Below are positions 35,889 through 45,402 of a stretch of 64,000 nucleotides of DNA, one piece after another; the first letter of the stretch is position 1, and every line of letters starts with the position of its first letter. A program made the translations under genes and the position numbers. Under the pieces are notes generated by a model. That model saw only the letters and a list, made by a program, of their open reading frames with translations. It was not told the DNA's origin and did no database searches. Source of the stretch: Flagellimonas flava (lineage in GTDB: Bacteria > Bacteroidota > Bacteroidia > Flavobacteriales > Flavobacteriaceae); NCBI RefSeq assembly GCF_900129665.1, contig NZ_FQWL01000004.1, positions 62,001-126,000 on the forward strand. Reading direction: 5' to 3'.

Positions 35889-38384
35889 ATGAAAAGACTC
35901 CTTGTTGTTGTTTTCTTCCTATCCTTTTGCTCCCTTTTCTCTCAGACCAAGGTTGGAGGTATTGTAGTTGACCCATCGGGTTCCCCTGTTGCATTTGCGA
36001 ACATCATTTTTCCAAATTCCACGGAAGGTACCATTACCAATGACAATGGTAGGTTCTATTTGGAATCGGACAATACCTATAGCAAGGTTGTAATTTCCTT
36101 TATTGGTTATGAGTCCAAAGAAATTGAACTCACCCAGAAAGTCAATTACAATATGGAGATTGTGTTGGAGGAGTCCACACAGCAATTAAAGGAAGTTGTG
36201 GTGTATACCGGAAAGCAATCCAAAAAGAACAATCCGGCCATAGATATTCTAAAAAAGATTTGGGCGAAAAAACGGGAGAACGGTGTTCGCAAGTTTAAAC
36301 AATACCAGTACGATAAATACGAAAAAATTGAATTTGACCTCAATACCATAGACAGTGCATTGATCAAAAGCAAATTATTTCGGGGACTTGAATTCATGTT
36401 TGAAAATCTCGATACCTCAAGGGTAACCGGAAAAACCTACTTGCCCATGTTCCTAAACGAAGGATTTTCCCGCGTATATGGCGATAATGAAATCGAGACC
36501 GAAAAAGAAGACGTGTTGGGGAATAAAAGTTCTGGTTTTGATGGACATCAATCAATAACCGCCTTTGTGGAGGATTTGTATTCGGACTATGATGTCTATG
36601 ATAATTACCTAAAATTCTTTGACAAGAGTTTTACCAGCCCGTTATCAAAAACTGGAGTGGACACCTATAATTATGTGCTGTCTGATAGCACCTATATAGA
36701 CAACAAATGGTGCTACAACATTATTTACTATCCCCGGCGTAAAAATGAGCTCACTTTTAAGGGTGATTTTTGGGTGGCAGACACCACGTATGCCATAAAA
36801 AAAATCAACCTTCAGGTTACCAAAAGTGCCAACATCAACTGGGTAAAGGAAGTCTATATTGAACAAGAATTTGATGTTGTGAACGACTCTGTATTCCTTT
36901 TAAAACGGGACTACATGCTCAGTGATTTCAGCTTTTCAAAAAAAGAAAAATCACGTGGTATTTACGGAAAACGTACCACGGTCTACGACAACTATCAGTT
37001 CAATACCACACGACCGCCAGAGTTCTATAAGGCAGAATCGGACCCGTACGATCCTAGAGTCTTTAGTAGGGATACTACCTTTTGGAAAAATGCCCGTTTG
37101 GAAAACTTAAACGAGGATGAATCCGGAATTTTCAAATTGTTGGATACCTTGAAAACCGTGCCTAAATTCCGAACCTATTACGACATTGTAAGCATCTTGG
37201 GCTCCGGATATGTTGAAATTGACAAATGGAACATCGATATAGGAGACATCTACAGCACTTTTGGCTTTAATGATGCTGAAGGTACCCGGATACGAGCTGG
37301 GGCCAGGACCTATTTTGGGCAAAACGATACCTGGCGTCTGGAAGGTTACATGGCCTATGGTTTTTCCGATAAAAAATTCAAACATGGGCTTTCCGGAAAG
37401 TTCCTGCTAGATCGTAAATCCCGATTGATACTCTCCGGCGGACATCGAAGGGATATTGAACAGTTGGGCGTAAGCCTGACTGCTACCAATGATGTTTTAG
37501 GACGAAGCATCGCCTCCTCATCATTGGTAACGGTCGGTGCCAACAACAGGCTTACCAATATTAATCTATCCACCGCGAGTCTGGAAATGGAGCCTGCAAA
37601 AAATTTCCGGGTCAGGATAGGGGGTTCCGTCCGGACTTTGGCTTCGGCCCTTCCAGACGACTTTAGCTTGGATTATATCGACCCAGAAGCTCCTGGAGGT
37701 ATATCCTCGGAGGTTAAACAGTTTGATCTAAGCACTACCTTGATATACACACCTGGTAGAAGAACCATTGGCTATGGGGTAGAGCCGGTGAATGTGAATG
37801 ACGATTATAGCACGGTACTTTTAAATTATACCAAAGGGGTAAGAGGTTTCCTTGAAAGTGATTTCGATTACGAAAAAATCCAGTTTTCATATAGGCAGCC
37901 TTGGCAGATTGGTGGCTTTGGCAGATTGACAAGTAGTGTGGAACTGGGAAAAACTTTCGGGGAAGTTCCTTTAAGCTTGCTTAGTGTTGTACCTGGAAAC
38001 CAAACCCTGTTTTCTCTCTACAATACCTTTCCCAATCTTGATTTTTATGAGTTTGTAACGGACACCTATGCCACCCTGCACTTGGAGCACAATTTCAACG
38101 GAAGATTGTTTTCCCGAATTCCGATACTCAGGAATTGGAACCTTAGGGAGATTGTTGGCCTAAGAGGAGCTTGGGGACAGTTGTCGGATGAAAACATTGC
38201 CCTGAGCGCACCAGCCAATATCCCCTTGATGGCGCCGGAGGACCAGATTTATTGGGAATATTCCTTCGGAATCGGGAATATTTTTAAAATTTTACGCATC
38301 GATTTCAATTTCCGGGGCAACTATCTCGATAACCCAGATGCACGCCGATTTGGTGTAACGGGCACTTTTGGATTTAATTTTTAA
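35889..38384 (+). CDS. DUF5686 protein with carboxypeptidase-like regulatory domain
   Basis: An 831-residue secreted protein (signal peptide MKRLLVVVFFLSFCSLFSQT). Residues about 22-110 are a CarboxypepD_reg-like beta-sandwich (VGGIVVDPSGSPVAFANIIF, GRFYLESDNTYSKVVISFIG, YESKEIELTQ). The remainder is the DUF5686 domain, with many strands and a C terminus that ends in Phe (GVTGTFGFNF), as in outer-membrane barrels. The function is unknown; these proteins are widespread in Bacteroidota and look like TonB-receptor-related barrels with a periplasmic domain. It stands alone between two terminator-bounded units. Confidence 0.93.
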   Translation: MKRLLVVVFFLSFCSLFSQTKVGGIVVDPSGSPVAFANIIFPNSTEGTITNDNGRFYLESDNTYSKVVISFIGYESKEIELTQKVNYNMEIVLEESTQQLKEVVVYTGKQSKKNNPAIDILKKIWAKKRENGVRKFKQYQYDKYEKIEFDLNTIDSALIKSKLFRGLEFMFENLDTSRVTGKTYLPMFLNEGFSRVYGDNEIETEKEDVLGNKSSGFDGHQSITAFVEDLYSDYDVYDNYLKFFDKSFTSPLSKTGVDTYNYVLSDSTYIDNKWCYNIIYYPRRKNELTFKGDFWVADTTYAIKKINLQVTKSANINWVKEVYIEQEFDVVNDSVFLLKRDYMLSDFSFSKKEKSRGIYGKRTTVYDNYQFNTTRPPEFYKAESDPYDPRVFSRDTTFWKNARLENLNEDESGIFKLLDTLKTVPKFRTYYDIVSILGSGYVEIDKWNIDIGDIYSTFGFNDAEGTRIRAGARTYFGQNDTWRLEGYMAYGFSDKKFKHGLSGKFLLDRKSRLILSGGHRRDIEQLGVSLTATNDVLGRSIASSSLVTVGANNRLTNINLSTASLEMEPAKNFRVRIGGSVRTLASALPDDFSLDYIDPEAPGGISSEVKQFDLSTTLIYTPGRRTIGYGVEPVNVNDDYSTVLLNYTKGVRGFLESDFDYEKIQFSYRQPWQIGGFGRLTSSVELGKTFGEVPLSLLSVVPGNQTLFSLYNTFPNLDFYEFVTDTYATLHLEHNFNGRLFSRIPILRNWNLREIVGLRGAWGQLSDENIALSAPANIPLMAPEDQIYWEYSFGIGNIFKILRIDFNFRGNYLDNPDARRFGVTGTFGFNF

Positions 38385-38406
38385 TTCATATTAAGACTGC
38401 AATTTG

Positions 38407-38439
38407 TTGACACCATTACGGAAAGAGTGGCTACTTTTG
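38407..38439 (+). promoter_or_regulatory. Promoter of ppa (Bacteroidota type)
   Basis: TTG at 38407-38409 and TACTTTTG at 38432-38439 (22-base spacer). The ppa ATG is 22 bases beyond, giving a very short leader. Confidence 0.75.
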
Positions 38440-38461
38440 CAAAAAAAATAAACCCTTCACA

Positions 38462-38989
38462 ATGGCTAACAAAGCAGAGGTAACCTTTGATGTTTTGATT
38501 GAAATCCCAAAAGGTAGCCGAAATAAATACGAATACGACTTCGCTCTTCATAAAATACGATTTGATAGAACCCTTTTTTCATCCATGATGTATCCAGGTG
38601 ACTACGGTTTTGTCCCTGAAACCTTGGCCTTGGATAAGGATCCGCTGGATGTTTTAGTACTTGGGACAGAACCTACATATCCTATGGTGGTCATGGAAGT
38701 GAAACCAATAGGGGTATTCCATATGACGGATGAAAAGGGACCTGATGAAAAAATCATTTGCGTTCCGGTAAGTGATCCTGTTTGGAATAAAAAGGAAGAC
38801 ATTACCGATATCAATCCACACCGCCAAAAGGAAATTGAGCACTTCTTTAAAGTGTATAAGGACTTGGAGGAAAAGAAAGTTGATACAGGTGGGTGGGGCG
38901 ATGTAAACGAGGCGGTCGAGATCTATCACCAATGCGTGAAACGCTACGAGGAAAGCGAGCACAAAAAGAAGCGAACCTTCACTATTTAG
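38462..38989 (+). CDS. ppa: Inorganic pyrophosphatase (soluble)
   Basis: A 175-residue family I soluble pyrophosphatase that hydrolyses PPi to phosphate in the cytosol. VLIEIPKGSRNKYEYD, then SMMYPGDYGFVPET and DKDPLDVLVLG hold the acidic residues that bind Mg and PPi. The second block with VPVSDPVWNKKEDITDINPH is normal for the class. It is followed by the membrane pyrophosphatase hppA; each has its own promoter and terminator, so the two are regulated separately although they degrade the same compound. Confidence 0.97.
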   Translation: MANKAEVTFDVLIEIPKGSRNKYEYDFALHKIRFDRTLFSSMMYPGDYGFVPETLALDKDPLDVLVLGTEPTYPMVVMEVKPIGVFHMTDEKGPDEKIICVPVSDPVWNKKEDITDINPHRQKEIEHFFKVYKDLEEKKVDTGGWGDVNEAVEIYHQCVKRYEESEHKKKRTFTI

Positions 38990-39009
38990 GCCGTAATAAT
39001 TAGACATTT

Positions 39010-39043
39010 ATGCGCTTTTGGACTCCAAAAGCGCATTTTTTTT
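39010..39043 (+). terminator. Terminator after ppa
   Basis: ATGCGCTTTTGG (39010-39021) pairs with CCAAAAGCGCAT (39025-39036) across a three-base loop and runs into eight T. Confidence 0.92.
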
Positions 39044-39060
39044 ATTAGTCGGTATTTTAC

Positions 39061-39068
39061 TACTTTTG
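39061..39068 (+). promoter_or_regulatory. Promoter -7 box of hppA
   Basis: TACTTTTG fits TAnnTTTG, 36 bases before the hppA ATG; the identical octamer is used by ppa, metK and the cys operon. No clear upstream TTG is seen. Confidence 0.55.
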
Positions 39069-39103
39069 CTGCCACTAAAAAAACTCATAATAATTAAACA
39101 ACT

Positions 39104-41500
39104 ATGGAACTAATCGTAAAATTTCTGCCAGCCTTTGGTGTTTTGGCCTTACTGTATGTTTTTGTTAAAAACGTCTGGGTCTCAAAACAGGAAGTGGGAG
39201 ATGATAAAATGGCACGAATTGCCAAAAATATTGCCGATGGGGCAATGTCATTTTTAAAGGCAGAATATAAAATACTCAGCATTTTTGTTATAGCCGTGGC
39301 GATACTTCTTTACTTTAAAGGAAGTAGCGAGGCAGGCTCCAATGGAATGGTAGCTGTTTCCTTTATCGTGGGGGCCATCTGTTCTGCTCTTGCAGGATTT
39401 ATTGGTATGAAAGTGGCCACCAAAGCTAACGTAAGAACCACAAATGCAGCTAGAACCTCATTGGGTAAAGCCTTGGAGGTAGCCTTTGCTGGTGGTGCGG
39501 TAATGGGTCTTGGTGTTGTTGGACTTGGTGTTTTGGGTCTTAGCGGACTTTTTATGCTGTATAGCGGACAAGGTTGGGAATTGGCTGAAGTATTGAATGT
39601 ACTTTCCGGTTTTTCATTGGGAGCTTCTTCCATAGCTCTTTTTGCGCGTGTGGGTGGAGGTATTTATACCAAAGCTGCGGATGTTGGGGCCGACCTTGTA
39701 GGTAAGGTAGAAGCTGGTATTCCTGAAGATCATCCACTAAACCCTGCAACCATTGCAGATAACGTTGGAGATAATGTTGGAGATGTTGCCGGTATGGGTG
39801 CTGACCTTTTTGAATCTTACGTTGGTTCTATCATTGGTACCATGGTGTTGGGAGCTATTTTTGCCGGACTTCCTGAATTTCAAACTGCTTTTGATGGCCT
39901 TGGAGCAGTATACCTGCCGTTGGTCTTGGCTGCAGTGGGTATCGTAATGTCCATTATCGGAACCTTCTTTGTTCGTGTAAAGGATGGTGGAAACCCACAA
40001 ACCGCCTTGAATATTGGTGAGTTTGGTTCCGCAGCCCTAATGTTGATAGCTTCTTATTTCTTGATCAATGGTATGTTGCCGGAATCTTGGGTTGAAGGTG
40101 GTAAGGAATATTCGTCCATGGGCGTTTTCTGGGCTACTATTGCAGGTCTTGTGGCCGGATTGGCCGTAGGAAAGGTTACCGAATACTATACCGGTACGGG
40201 AACCAAGCCTGTAAATTCAATTGTTCGCCAGTCCGAAACAGGAGCTGCAACAAATATTATTGCCGGTTTGGGAGTTGGGATGATGTCCACTGCCATTCCA
40301 ATTATTTTGATAGCAGCCGCTATTTTGGTCTCTCACCACTTTGCAGGTCTTTATGGTATCGCCATTGCTGCAGTTGGTATGTTGGCCAATACAGGAATCC
40401 AGTTGGCGGTTGATGCTTATGGACCTATCTCGGATAACGCTGGAGGTATCGCCGAAATGGCGGAATTGCCAAGCGAAGTTCGTGAGCGTACAGATAAATT
40501 GGATGCCGTAGGTAACACTACAGCTGCTATTGGTAAAGGTTTCGCTATTGCTTCTGCGGCTTTGACTGCATTGGCTTTGTTTGCAGCATTTATGAAGACT
40601 GCTGGGGTAGAGTCCATTGATGTTTCCCAACCTGATATCATGGCAGGATTGCTTATCGGTGGAATGCTGCCGTTTGTTTTCTCTGCACTTTCCATGAACG
40701 CTGTTGGTAGAGCTGCTATGGCAATGATCGAGGAAGTTCGTCGTCAGTTTAGGGATATTCCTCAATTGAAAGCTGCTCTGGAAGTAATGGTAAAATATGA
40801 TTCTGATATTTCTAAGGCATCCGCTGAGGACAGAAAGATTTTTGATGCAGCTGATGGTGTGGCGGAATATGATAAGTGTGTGGCAATTTCAACCACTGCT
40901 TCCATTAAGGAAATGGTATTTCCGGGACTTTTGGCAATCGCTGTTCCTGTTGCGGTTGGATTTATCGGCGGAGCGGAAATGCTAGGAGGTTTATTGGCAG
41001 GGGTTACCACAGCTGGAGTATTGATGGCAATCTTCCAGTCCAATGCCGGTGGTGCTTGGGATAACGCCAAGAAAACTATTGAAAGTGATGGCCGTAAGGG
41101 TTCAGATGCCCACAAGGCTGCTGTAGTTGGTGATACTGTTGGAGATCCCTTCAAGGATACTTCAGGTCCTTCTTTGAATATCTTGTTGAAGCTTATGTCT
41201 GTTGTTGCTTTGGTAATTGCGCCAAGTTTGGTGAGCCTATCATCTGCAGATGAGGTGAGCATGTTGAAAGAGGACGGAACAACAATCTCCATTACAACAG
41301 ATGGGATGAAGGAATCCGTGCCTGTTGAAAAGCAGATTCGAGTTGAGATGAGCAATACGGCTGAAGGTACTTACAAAGCGGTTGTTACTTCTTCTTATGA
41401 AGTTGCCGGTGAGGCAAAAGAGGAAATTTCCGAGTTTGTTGGTGCTACTAAGGAAGAAGTCCAAAAATTGGTGGACGAATACAAGAAAAGCAAGGAATAA
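39104..41500 (+). CDS. hppA: Membrane-bound K+-stimulated pyrophosphatase (Na+- or H+-translocating)
   Basis: A 798-residue integral membrane enzyme (about 16 helices) that pumps ions using PPi. [20 protein letters not shown] and [20 protein letters not shown] bind Mg-PPi; [20 protein letters not shown] is the C-terminal active-site block. [12 protein letters not shown] has Ala where K+-independent pumps have Lys, so the enzyme is predicted to need K+; marine relatives often pump Na+. Unlike most M-PPases (about 660-770 aa, ending soon after the last helix), this one carries a polar C-terminal extension of about 75 residues ([20 protein letters not shown] onward), ending in a charged helix. 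Confidence 0.96.
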   Translation: MELIVKFLPAFGVLALLYVFVKNVWVSKQEVGDDKMARIAKNIADGAMSFLKAEYKILSIFVIAVAILLYFKGSSEAGSNGMVAVSFIVGAICSALAGFIGMKVATKANVRTTNAARTSLGKALEVAFAGGAVMGLGVVGLGVLGLSGLFMLYSGQGWELAEVLNVLSGFSLGASSIALFARVGGGIYTKAADVGADLVGKVEAGIPEDHPLNPATIADNVGDNVGDVAGMGADLFESYVGSIIGTMVLGAIFAGLPEFQTAFDGLGAVYLPLVLAAVGIVMSIIGTFFVRVKDGGNPQTALNIGEFGSAALMLIASYFLINGMLPESWVEGGKEYSSMGVFWATIAGLVAGLAVGKVTEYYTGTGTKPVNSIVRQSETGAATNIIAGLGVGMMSTAIPIILIAAAILVSHHFAGLYGIAIAAVGMLANTGIQLAVDAYGPISDNAGGIAEMAELPSEVRERTDKLDAVGNTTAAIGKGFAIASAALTALALFAAFMKTAGVESIDVSQPDIMAGLLIGGMLPFVFSALSMNAVGRAAMAMIEEVRRQFRDIPQLKAALEVMVKYDSDISKASAEDRKIFDAADGVAEYDKCVAISTTASIKEMVFPGLLAIAVPVAVGFIGGAEMLGGLLAGVTTAGVLMAIFQSNAGGAWDNAKKTIESDGRKGSDAHKAAVVGDTVGDPFKDTSGPSLNILLKLMSVVALVIAPSLVSLSSADEVSMLKEDGTTISITTDGMKESVPVEKQIRVEMSNTAEGTYKAVVTSSYEVAGEAKEEISEFVGATKEEVQKLVDEYKKSKE

Positions 41501-41520
41501 GTTTCCTTTTTACATATAAT

Positions 41521-41549
41521 AAAAACCACGCCAAAGGCGTGGTTTTTTT
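41521..41549. terminator. Bidirectional terminator between hppA and tonB
   Basis: AAAAACCACGCC (41521-41532) pairs with GGCGTGGTTTTT (41536-41547) around AAA. The A and T runs on either side serve both the plus-strand hppA and the minus-strand tonB gene. Confidence 0.92.
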
Positions 41550-41573
41550 GTTTCCATTCTAGAGTAAACCAGG

Positions 41574-42281
41574 CTAATTCAGCTTAAACGTTATGGGAAT
41601 GGAAAATGGAACCTTTACTGGAGTTCCCCGCTGTTTTCCTGGAGTCATTTTTGGAAGTTTGGAAATAATACGGGCAGCCTCCCTTTCCAAGGTTTCATGT
41701 GGCCCTCGCATCCTCACCTCGTCTATGCTTCCGTCTTTTTGGATGGTAAAAACAATATTGACGCGGCCTTGCAATCCCATTTCTTGGGCAATTTCAGGAT
41801 ACCTGAAGTTTTTTCTGATATGTTTTTGCATCATTTCTTGAAAGCACACCTTTTTATCTTTTGACCCTTCACAACCTGGGAATATGGGTGCATCCTCAAT
41901 GACCATAAAAGATATTTCCTCGGGAACGGTATCATCGATTACGGGAATGTCATCAATCTTGACAATTTCCGTGTCTTGATCAGGTTCATTGGAAGCAATG
42001 ATAGTCTCAACGATGTCCTTATCGTCTTCAACTACTTCAATGATCGGAGGAGTTTGGATTTTGGGAGGAGGTGGAGGGGGTAGGTTTTGAATGGTGATAG
42101 GGGGTAACTCATCCAAATCTGGATGTAGATCAGCCTCAGCTAAATCCACATAAGTCGATTTGTGATAGGATTTCCATTCCAAAGCTACATAGGTAAGCAA
42201 TAGCACTGCCGCCAACCCGATAATAAAGTATAGCACGCTGTTGCGTTTCAAGTCCAATTCTTGATTCTTTTTCGGCTTCAT
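41574..42281 (-). CDS. Energy transducer TonB-like protein
   Basis: A 235-residue TonB-family protein. One N-terminal inner-membrane helix (NSVLYFIIGLAAVLLLTYVA) is followed by a Pro-rich periplasmic spacer (TIQNLPPPPPPKIQTPPII) and a C-terminal TonB_C domain (about 145-235: KVCFQEMMQKHIRKNFRYPE, GLQGRVNIVFTIQKDGSI, VPFSIPITFKLN). It links proton motive force to outer-membrane receptors. An in-frame TTG at 42290 is less likely than the ATG at 42281. No ExbB or ExbD is adjacent. Confidence 0.95.
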   Translation of the reverse strand: MKPKKNQELDLKRNSVLYFIIGLAAVLLLTYVALEWKSYHKSTYVDLAEADLHPDLDELPPITIQNLPPPPPPKIQTPPIIEVVEDDKDIVETIIASNEPDQDTEIVKIDDIPVIDDTVPEEISFMVIEDAPIFPGCEGSKDKKVCFQEMMQKHIRKNFRYPEIAQEMGLQGRVNIVFTIQKDGSIDEVRMRGPHETLEREAARIISKLPKMTPGKQRGTPVKVPFSIPITFKLN

Positions 42282-42567
42282 AATTTCCAAATTTTGACCT
42301 TTTGATATAAAAGGAGGTTAATAAACTGATTCATACCAAAAGCAAACTACCTTGAAAACCAGGCAAGAAAAAGTGTAAATGAGGGAACAGGCCTTTCTAA
42401 TGAGTGAAAATCAAAAAACTACCTTTTTCAGTAATTGAGCTTCTCAATTAGCCTATACTTTTTTCCTCCGAACGCCTAAAAAGTATGCCGTGCGGATGCT
42501 TTTACCAATCCAATTCTGCCGTAATAATCGAAGATTATGGTATCTTTTGATCAATATCTTCCATCTC

Positions 42568-43527
42568 ATGAAGGAAATTGGCATTTTATGGCAGAAGAAA
42601 AAGGGTTGTTTAGTTTTTTTATCCCTAATTGCCCTAGTATTATCCTGTTCGATAGAATCAAACACCTCGGGAGATGATTTGTCCCAGAACCCCGAGGAAA
42701 CGAATGATCTGCCAACATTTGACTTTGACTGTGAGGAAGTGATACCTGTCCAAAGAAGAGATGCGATTTCGTTTCCGTTGGATCCAAATGTTTTCAGTTC
42801 AGAAAACAGTGACCTGGAAGGAACCTTGGAAGGTGACCAAACCATAGTCTCTTCCATCACCGGGGTAACCTACAGGTATCATGTGTATTTGCCACCTGAG
42901 TATCAGTTAGAACCCGATCGAAGTTTTCCCGTACTGTATTGGTTGGATGCCCAGTTCTGGTTTTTTCCCAATTCCCTTCAACCTGTTAAAGTCATAGATT
43001 TAGATCAGCTGCCAGTTATCTTGGTAGGGATTGAAGAGGGACCTTCGGGTCGTAGGGCGATAGATTATACTTTCCCGGGGATTGCCGCCTATAATCGGTT
43101 TTTTACGGAGGAGTTTATTCCGGAAGTGGAGTCCGATTACAGAATTTTGGGCGAAGAGCGAACCTTGCAAGGAGTTTCCGCTTCTGGTCTTGCTTCACTG
43201 GTCATGATGTTGAGTGATGAGGCTGACCCTCCAATTTTTAAAAATCACTTGTCCTTTGATCCTTATATTCAGAGCGCCCTAAATTTGGAAAATTTGCTCA
43301 TCGAAAGATTAAATGTAAACGCCCCATTGAACAAATCTTTGATTATTACAAGTATGGTAGGAGGATTTACTCCTTCGGTAAACCCTTATGCGGAAGGTTT
43401 GGCGGCTAGAAATATCCCTTGTTTAACACTTATTGAAAGCATATATAATGGAGATCATTTTGGTGCTACAAATGCAAGCATTGGAAATGCGCTCAGGGAT
43501 GTTTATAAGGATTATTATGAAGACTGA
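42568..43527 (+). CDS. Alpha/beta-hydrolase lipoprotein (esterase D-like)
   Basis: A 319-residue lipoprotein. The ATG at 42568 is chosen because a lipobox (LSLIALVLSC) follows; an earlier ATG at 42490 would add 26 residues without signal-peptide character. The folded part is a serine esterase of the Fes/IroE-like (esterase D) group: YRYHVYLPPEYQ, FPVLYWLDAQFWF, the nucleophile elbow LQGVSASGLAS (GxSxxG with Ser) and a late His in NGDHFGA. Members cleave acyl or siderophore esters; the substrate is unknown. It stands alone. Confidence 0.85.
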   Translation: MKEIGILWQKKKGCLVFLSLIALVLSCSIESNTSGDDLSQNPEETNDLPTFDFDCEEVIPVQRRDAISFPLDPNVFSSENSDLEGTLEGDQTIVSSITGVTYRYHVYLPPEYQLEPDRSFPVLYWLDAQFWFFPNSLQPVKVIDLDQLPVILVGIEEGPSGRRAIDYTFPGIAAYNRFFTEEFIPEVESDYRILGEERTLQGVSASGLASLVMMLSDEADPPIFKNHLSFDPYIQSALNLENLLIERLNVNAPLNKSLIITSMVGGFTPSVNPYAEGLAARNIPCLTLIESIYNGDHFGATNASIGNALRDVYKDYYED

Positions 43528-43558
43528 ATTCTTCTCGATTCGAATGACGGCACCAGAT

Positions 43559-44023
43559 TCATTCTGAAATGGGAGAGCTATGGGTGCTTAGAGCCTGTAC
43601 TTTTCCCTTTAGTTTTTGATAAACATCAGTAAATCTAAGTCGAACCACAGCAGTATCTAAGGTTGTTTTGTCTACGATAAGCATTTTTTCTCTTCCCGTT
43701 ACGATGGCTGTATTGCCATAAGTTCTGGTTTTTACATCTTCGTAAACAATTTCGGCAAAAAAATATCCCGCAGTTCTAAGTTCCTCAAGCATTGCAGCTT
43801 TGTCACTGGTTTTGCCATTGGCAGCCCCGGAATAAACCCAAGAGGAATGGACAACGGTATCGACCGATACTATGTTGTTGGTCAAATAGGCATCTTTCCA
43901 AGTGTTAAGGGCATGCAATGCTTCTTCCTCCTTAATGGTCTCTCTGATTTTGGCGATGTGCTGTTCTTTTTGTTGGCAAGCCAATAGAAAAAGCGATGCT
44001 AATACATATATGGAGTATCTCAT
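43559..44023 (-). CDS. NTF2-like (DUF4440-type) lipoprotein
   Basis: A 154-residue lipoprotein, starting MRYSIYVLASLFLLACQQKE with lipobox LLAC. The mature part is a cone-shaped NTF2-like fold: helix ALNTWKDAYLTNN, strands TVVHSSWVYSG, FAEIVYEDVKTRTYGNTAIV, and the closing RLRFTDVYQKLKGKVQALST. The family ranges from enzymes to ligand-binding proteins; no catalytic pair is clear. Its start lies 11 bases after the previous stop, so it is co-transcribed with the lipoprotein at 44034. Confidence 0.83.
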   Translation of the reverse strand: MRYSIYVLASLFLLACQQKEQHIAKIRETIKEEEALHALNTWKDAYLTNNIVSVDTVVHSSWVYSGAANGKTSDKAAMLEELRTAGYFFAEIVYEDVKTRTYGNTAIVTGREKMLIVDKTTLDTAVVRLRFTDVYQKLKGKVQALSTHSSPISE

Positions 44024-44033
44024 AATTTTAAGT

Positions 44034-44465
44034 TTAATCAATTCTATGCCATCGTTCTGTTAAGGTAAGTTCCCCTACCTTCCCGGTTTGGTACAGGTAG
44101 AGACTATCAATGTAAAGTTCCCCTTGAAATTGGGTTCCGTTAAAATCCGAACGATGATGAAATTCGATATACTCTGTGTAAATGGAATCTTTTAGAGTAT
44201 AGGTGCCGCCGCCAATACCTGCAATTTCTTTTTTTCCAAAATCATAGCCTGTAAAAGTGAATCGGTTTTTTGTAAAGGTTTTGATGCGAACCCAGTGTTC
44301 AGGAACATGTCGGTAAGTAGTATCCCCATGGATTTCCATAGAATAGTCCATCTTCCAAGAGGTGCCATTGAGGTCTTGTTTTTCTGGACTATTGGGTTTT
44401 GGATTCTCTTTGGAATGGCATCCCAGAAACATCAAAATGGATAGAACCAACAATTGAACTTTCAT
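44034..44465 (-). CDS. Small lipoprotein of unknown function
   Basis: Not recognised. A 143-residue lipoprotein from the ATG at 44465 (MKVQLLVLSILMFLGCHSKE, lipobox FLGC); an earlier start at 44498 lacks signal-peptide character. The mature chain is strand-rich (WVRIKTFTKNRFTFTGYDFG, SIYTEYIEFHHRSDFNGTQF), like a small lipocalin-type barrel. It precedes the NTF2-like lipoprotein in one operon. Confidence 0.75.
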   Translation of the reverse strand: MKVQLLVLSILMFLGCHSKENPKPNSPEKQDLNGTSWKMDYSMEIHGDTTYRHVPEHWVRIKTFTKNRFTFTGYDFGKKEIAGIGGGTYTLKDSIYTEYIEFHHRSDFNGTQFQGELYIDSLYLYQTGKVGELTLTERWHRID

Positions 44466-44535
44466 ACTGATTTTCGTTTTATTGAAATTTTGTGACAACA
44501 GTTTTGCTCAAAAACCCTTGCAAGCTAACAAAGGT

Positions 44536-45393
44536 CTAGTGGATGGAATTGTACAAAAACGAATGGGAATCCTCTGAGGTAAACTCGTCTAACAAATAAT
44601 GGGATTCCTTAAAATACTGTTTGGGCGACAATCCAGAGAAACGCTTAAAGTCCCTAATAAAATGGGATTGATCATAATACCCTAAAAGAAGCCCTTTTTC
44701 AGTGAGGGAATGCGGCTCCCTTTGGAGAAGGCTTACCGCGTTTAAGAATCGGACAACCTTGGAAAACAATGTTGGGGTTAGACCTACATAATCCTTAAAT
44801 GAGAGCTGTAAAAGGCGCTCAGAAACATTGAGCTGGCCACATACCTGCTTAAGGTTAAAATTTCCTTTTGATCTTAGTACCTGCTGGACAACTATCTGCA
44901 CATACTCCTGTTTGATGGAAACCTTTTCATTCTTTCGGATTTGTTGCAGCACAAATTTCTGTAAGCGCATTAATCTTTCATGAAAATTTGATGCTTCATC
45001 CAATTGCATGGCCAATATGTCGCATTTCTTTTCAAACCCCATGTCCTGAAGAGCAACCAGACCATCGGTAAACTGGCTTGCTGAAAACTGTGTGAATAAA
45101 TGACTTGTATGTGGAAAGAATCCAAAACCTATGGATTTGCACCCTGGCTGATATTCTAAATAATAAGGTTTCGTAATCTGACCCGAGACGAAGAATGAAT
45201 TCAACGCTTCCCTTCTAGTTTTATCGGAGTGGTGATATATTGTTGGTTTCTCCACATAAACGAAATCTGAACAACCAAAAGGTATCATTTTTTCAATATG
45301 GGGCTGCCTTAATTCATTCCCATCTACAATCCAAATAGTATTGACATACGGTTGCAGTTCTGGGATGGGCGTTATGTTGTAAGTAGATAGCAC
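44536..45393 (-). CDS. AraC-family transcriptional regulator
   Basis: A 285-residue regulator beginning at a GTG (45393). The C-terminal 100 residues hold two helix-turn-helix motifs: NLKQVCGQLNVSERLLQLSF and YYDQSHFIRDFKRFSGLSP, the second being the AraC signature. The N-terminal part (about 1-180) is a divergent cupin-like ligand domain that has no clear relative. The neighbours (lipoproteins downstream, deoxynucleoside kinase upstream on the same strand) do not point to a target. The start codon is supported by the MLSTYNITPIPELQPYVN N terminus. Confidence 0.9.
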   Translation of the reverse strand: MLSTYNITPIPELQPYVNTIWIVDGNELRQPHIEKMIPFGCSDFVYVEKPTIYHHSDKTRREALNSFFVSGQITKPYYLEYQPGCKSIGFGFFPHTSHLFTQFSASQFTDGLVALQDMGFEKKCDILAMQLDEASNFHERLMRLQKFVLQQIRKNEKVSIKQEYVQIVVQQVLRSKGNFNLKQVCGQLNVSERLLQLSFKDYVGLTPTLFSKVVRFLNAVSLLQREPHSLTEKGLLLGYYDQSHFIRDFKRFSGLSPKQYFKESHYLLDEFTSEDSHSFLYNSIH

Positions 45394-45402
45394 CTGAAAG
45401 CT

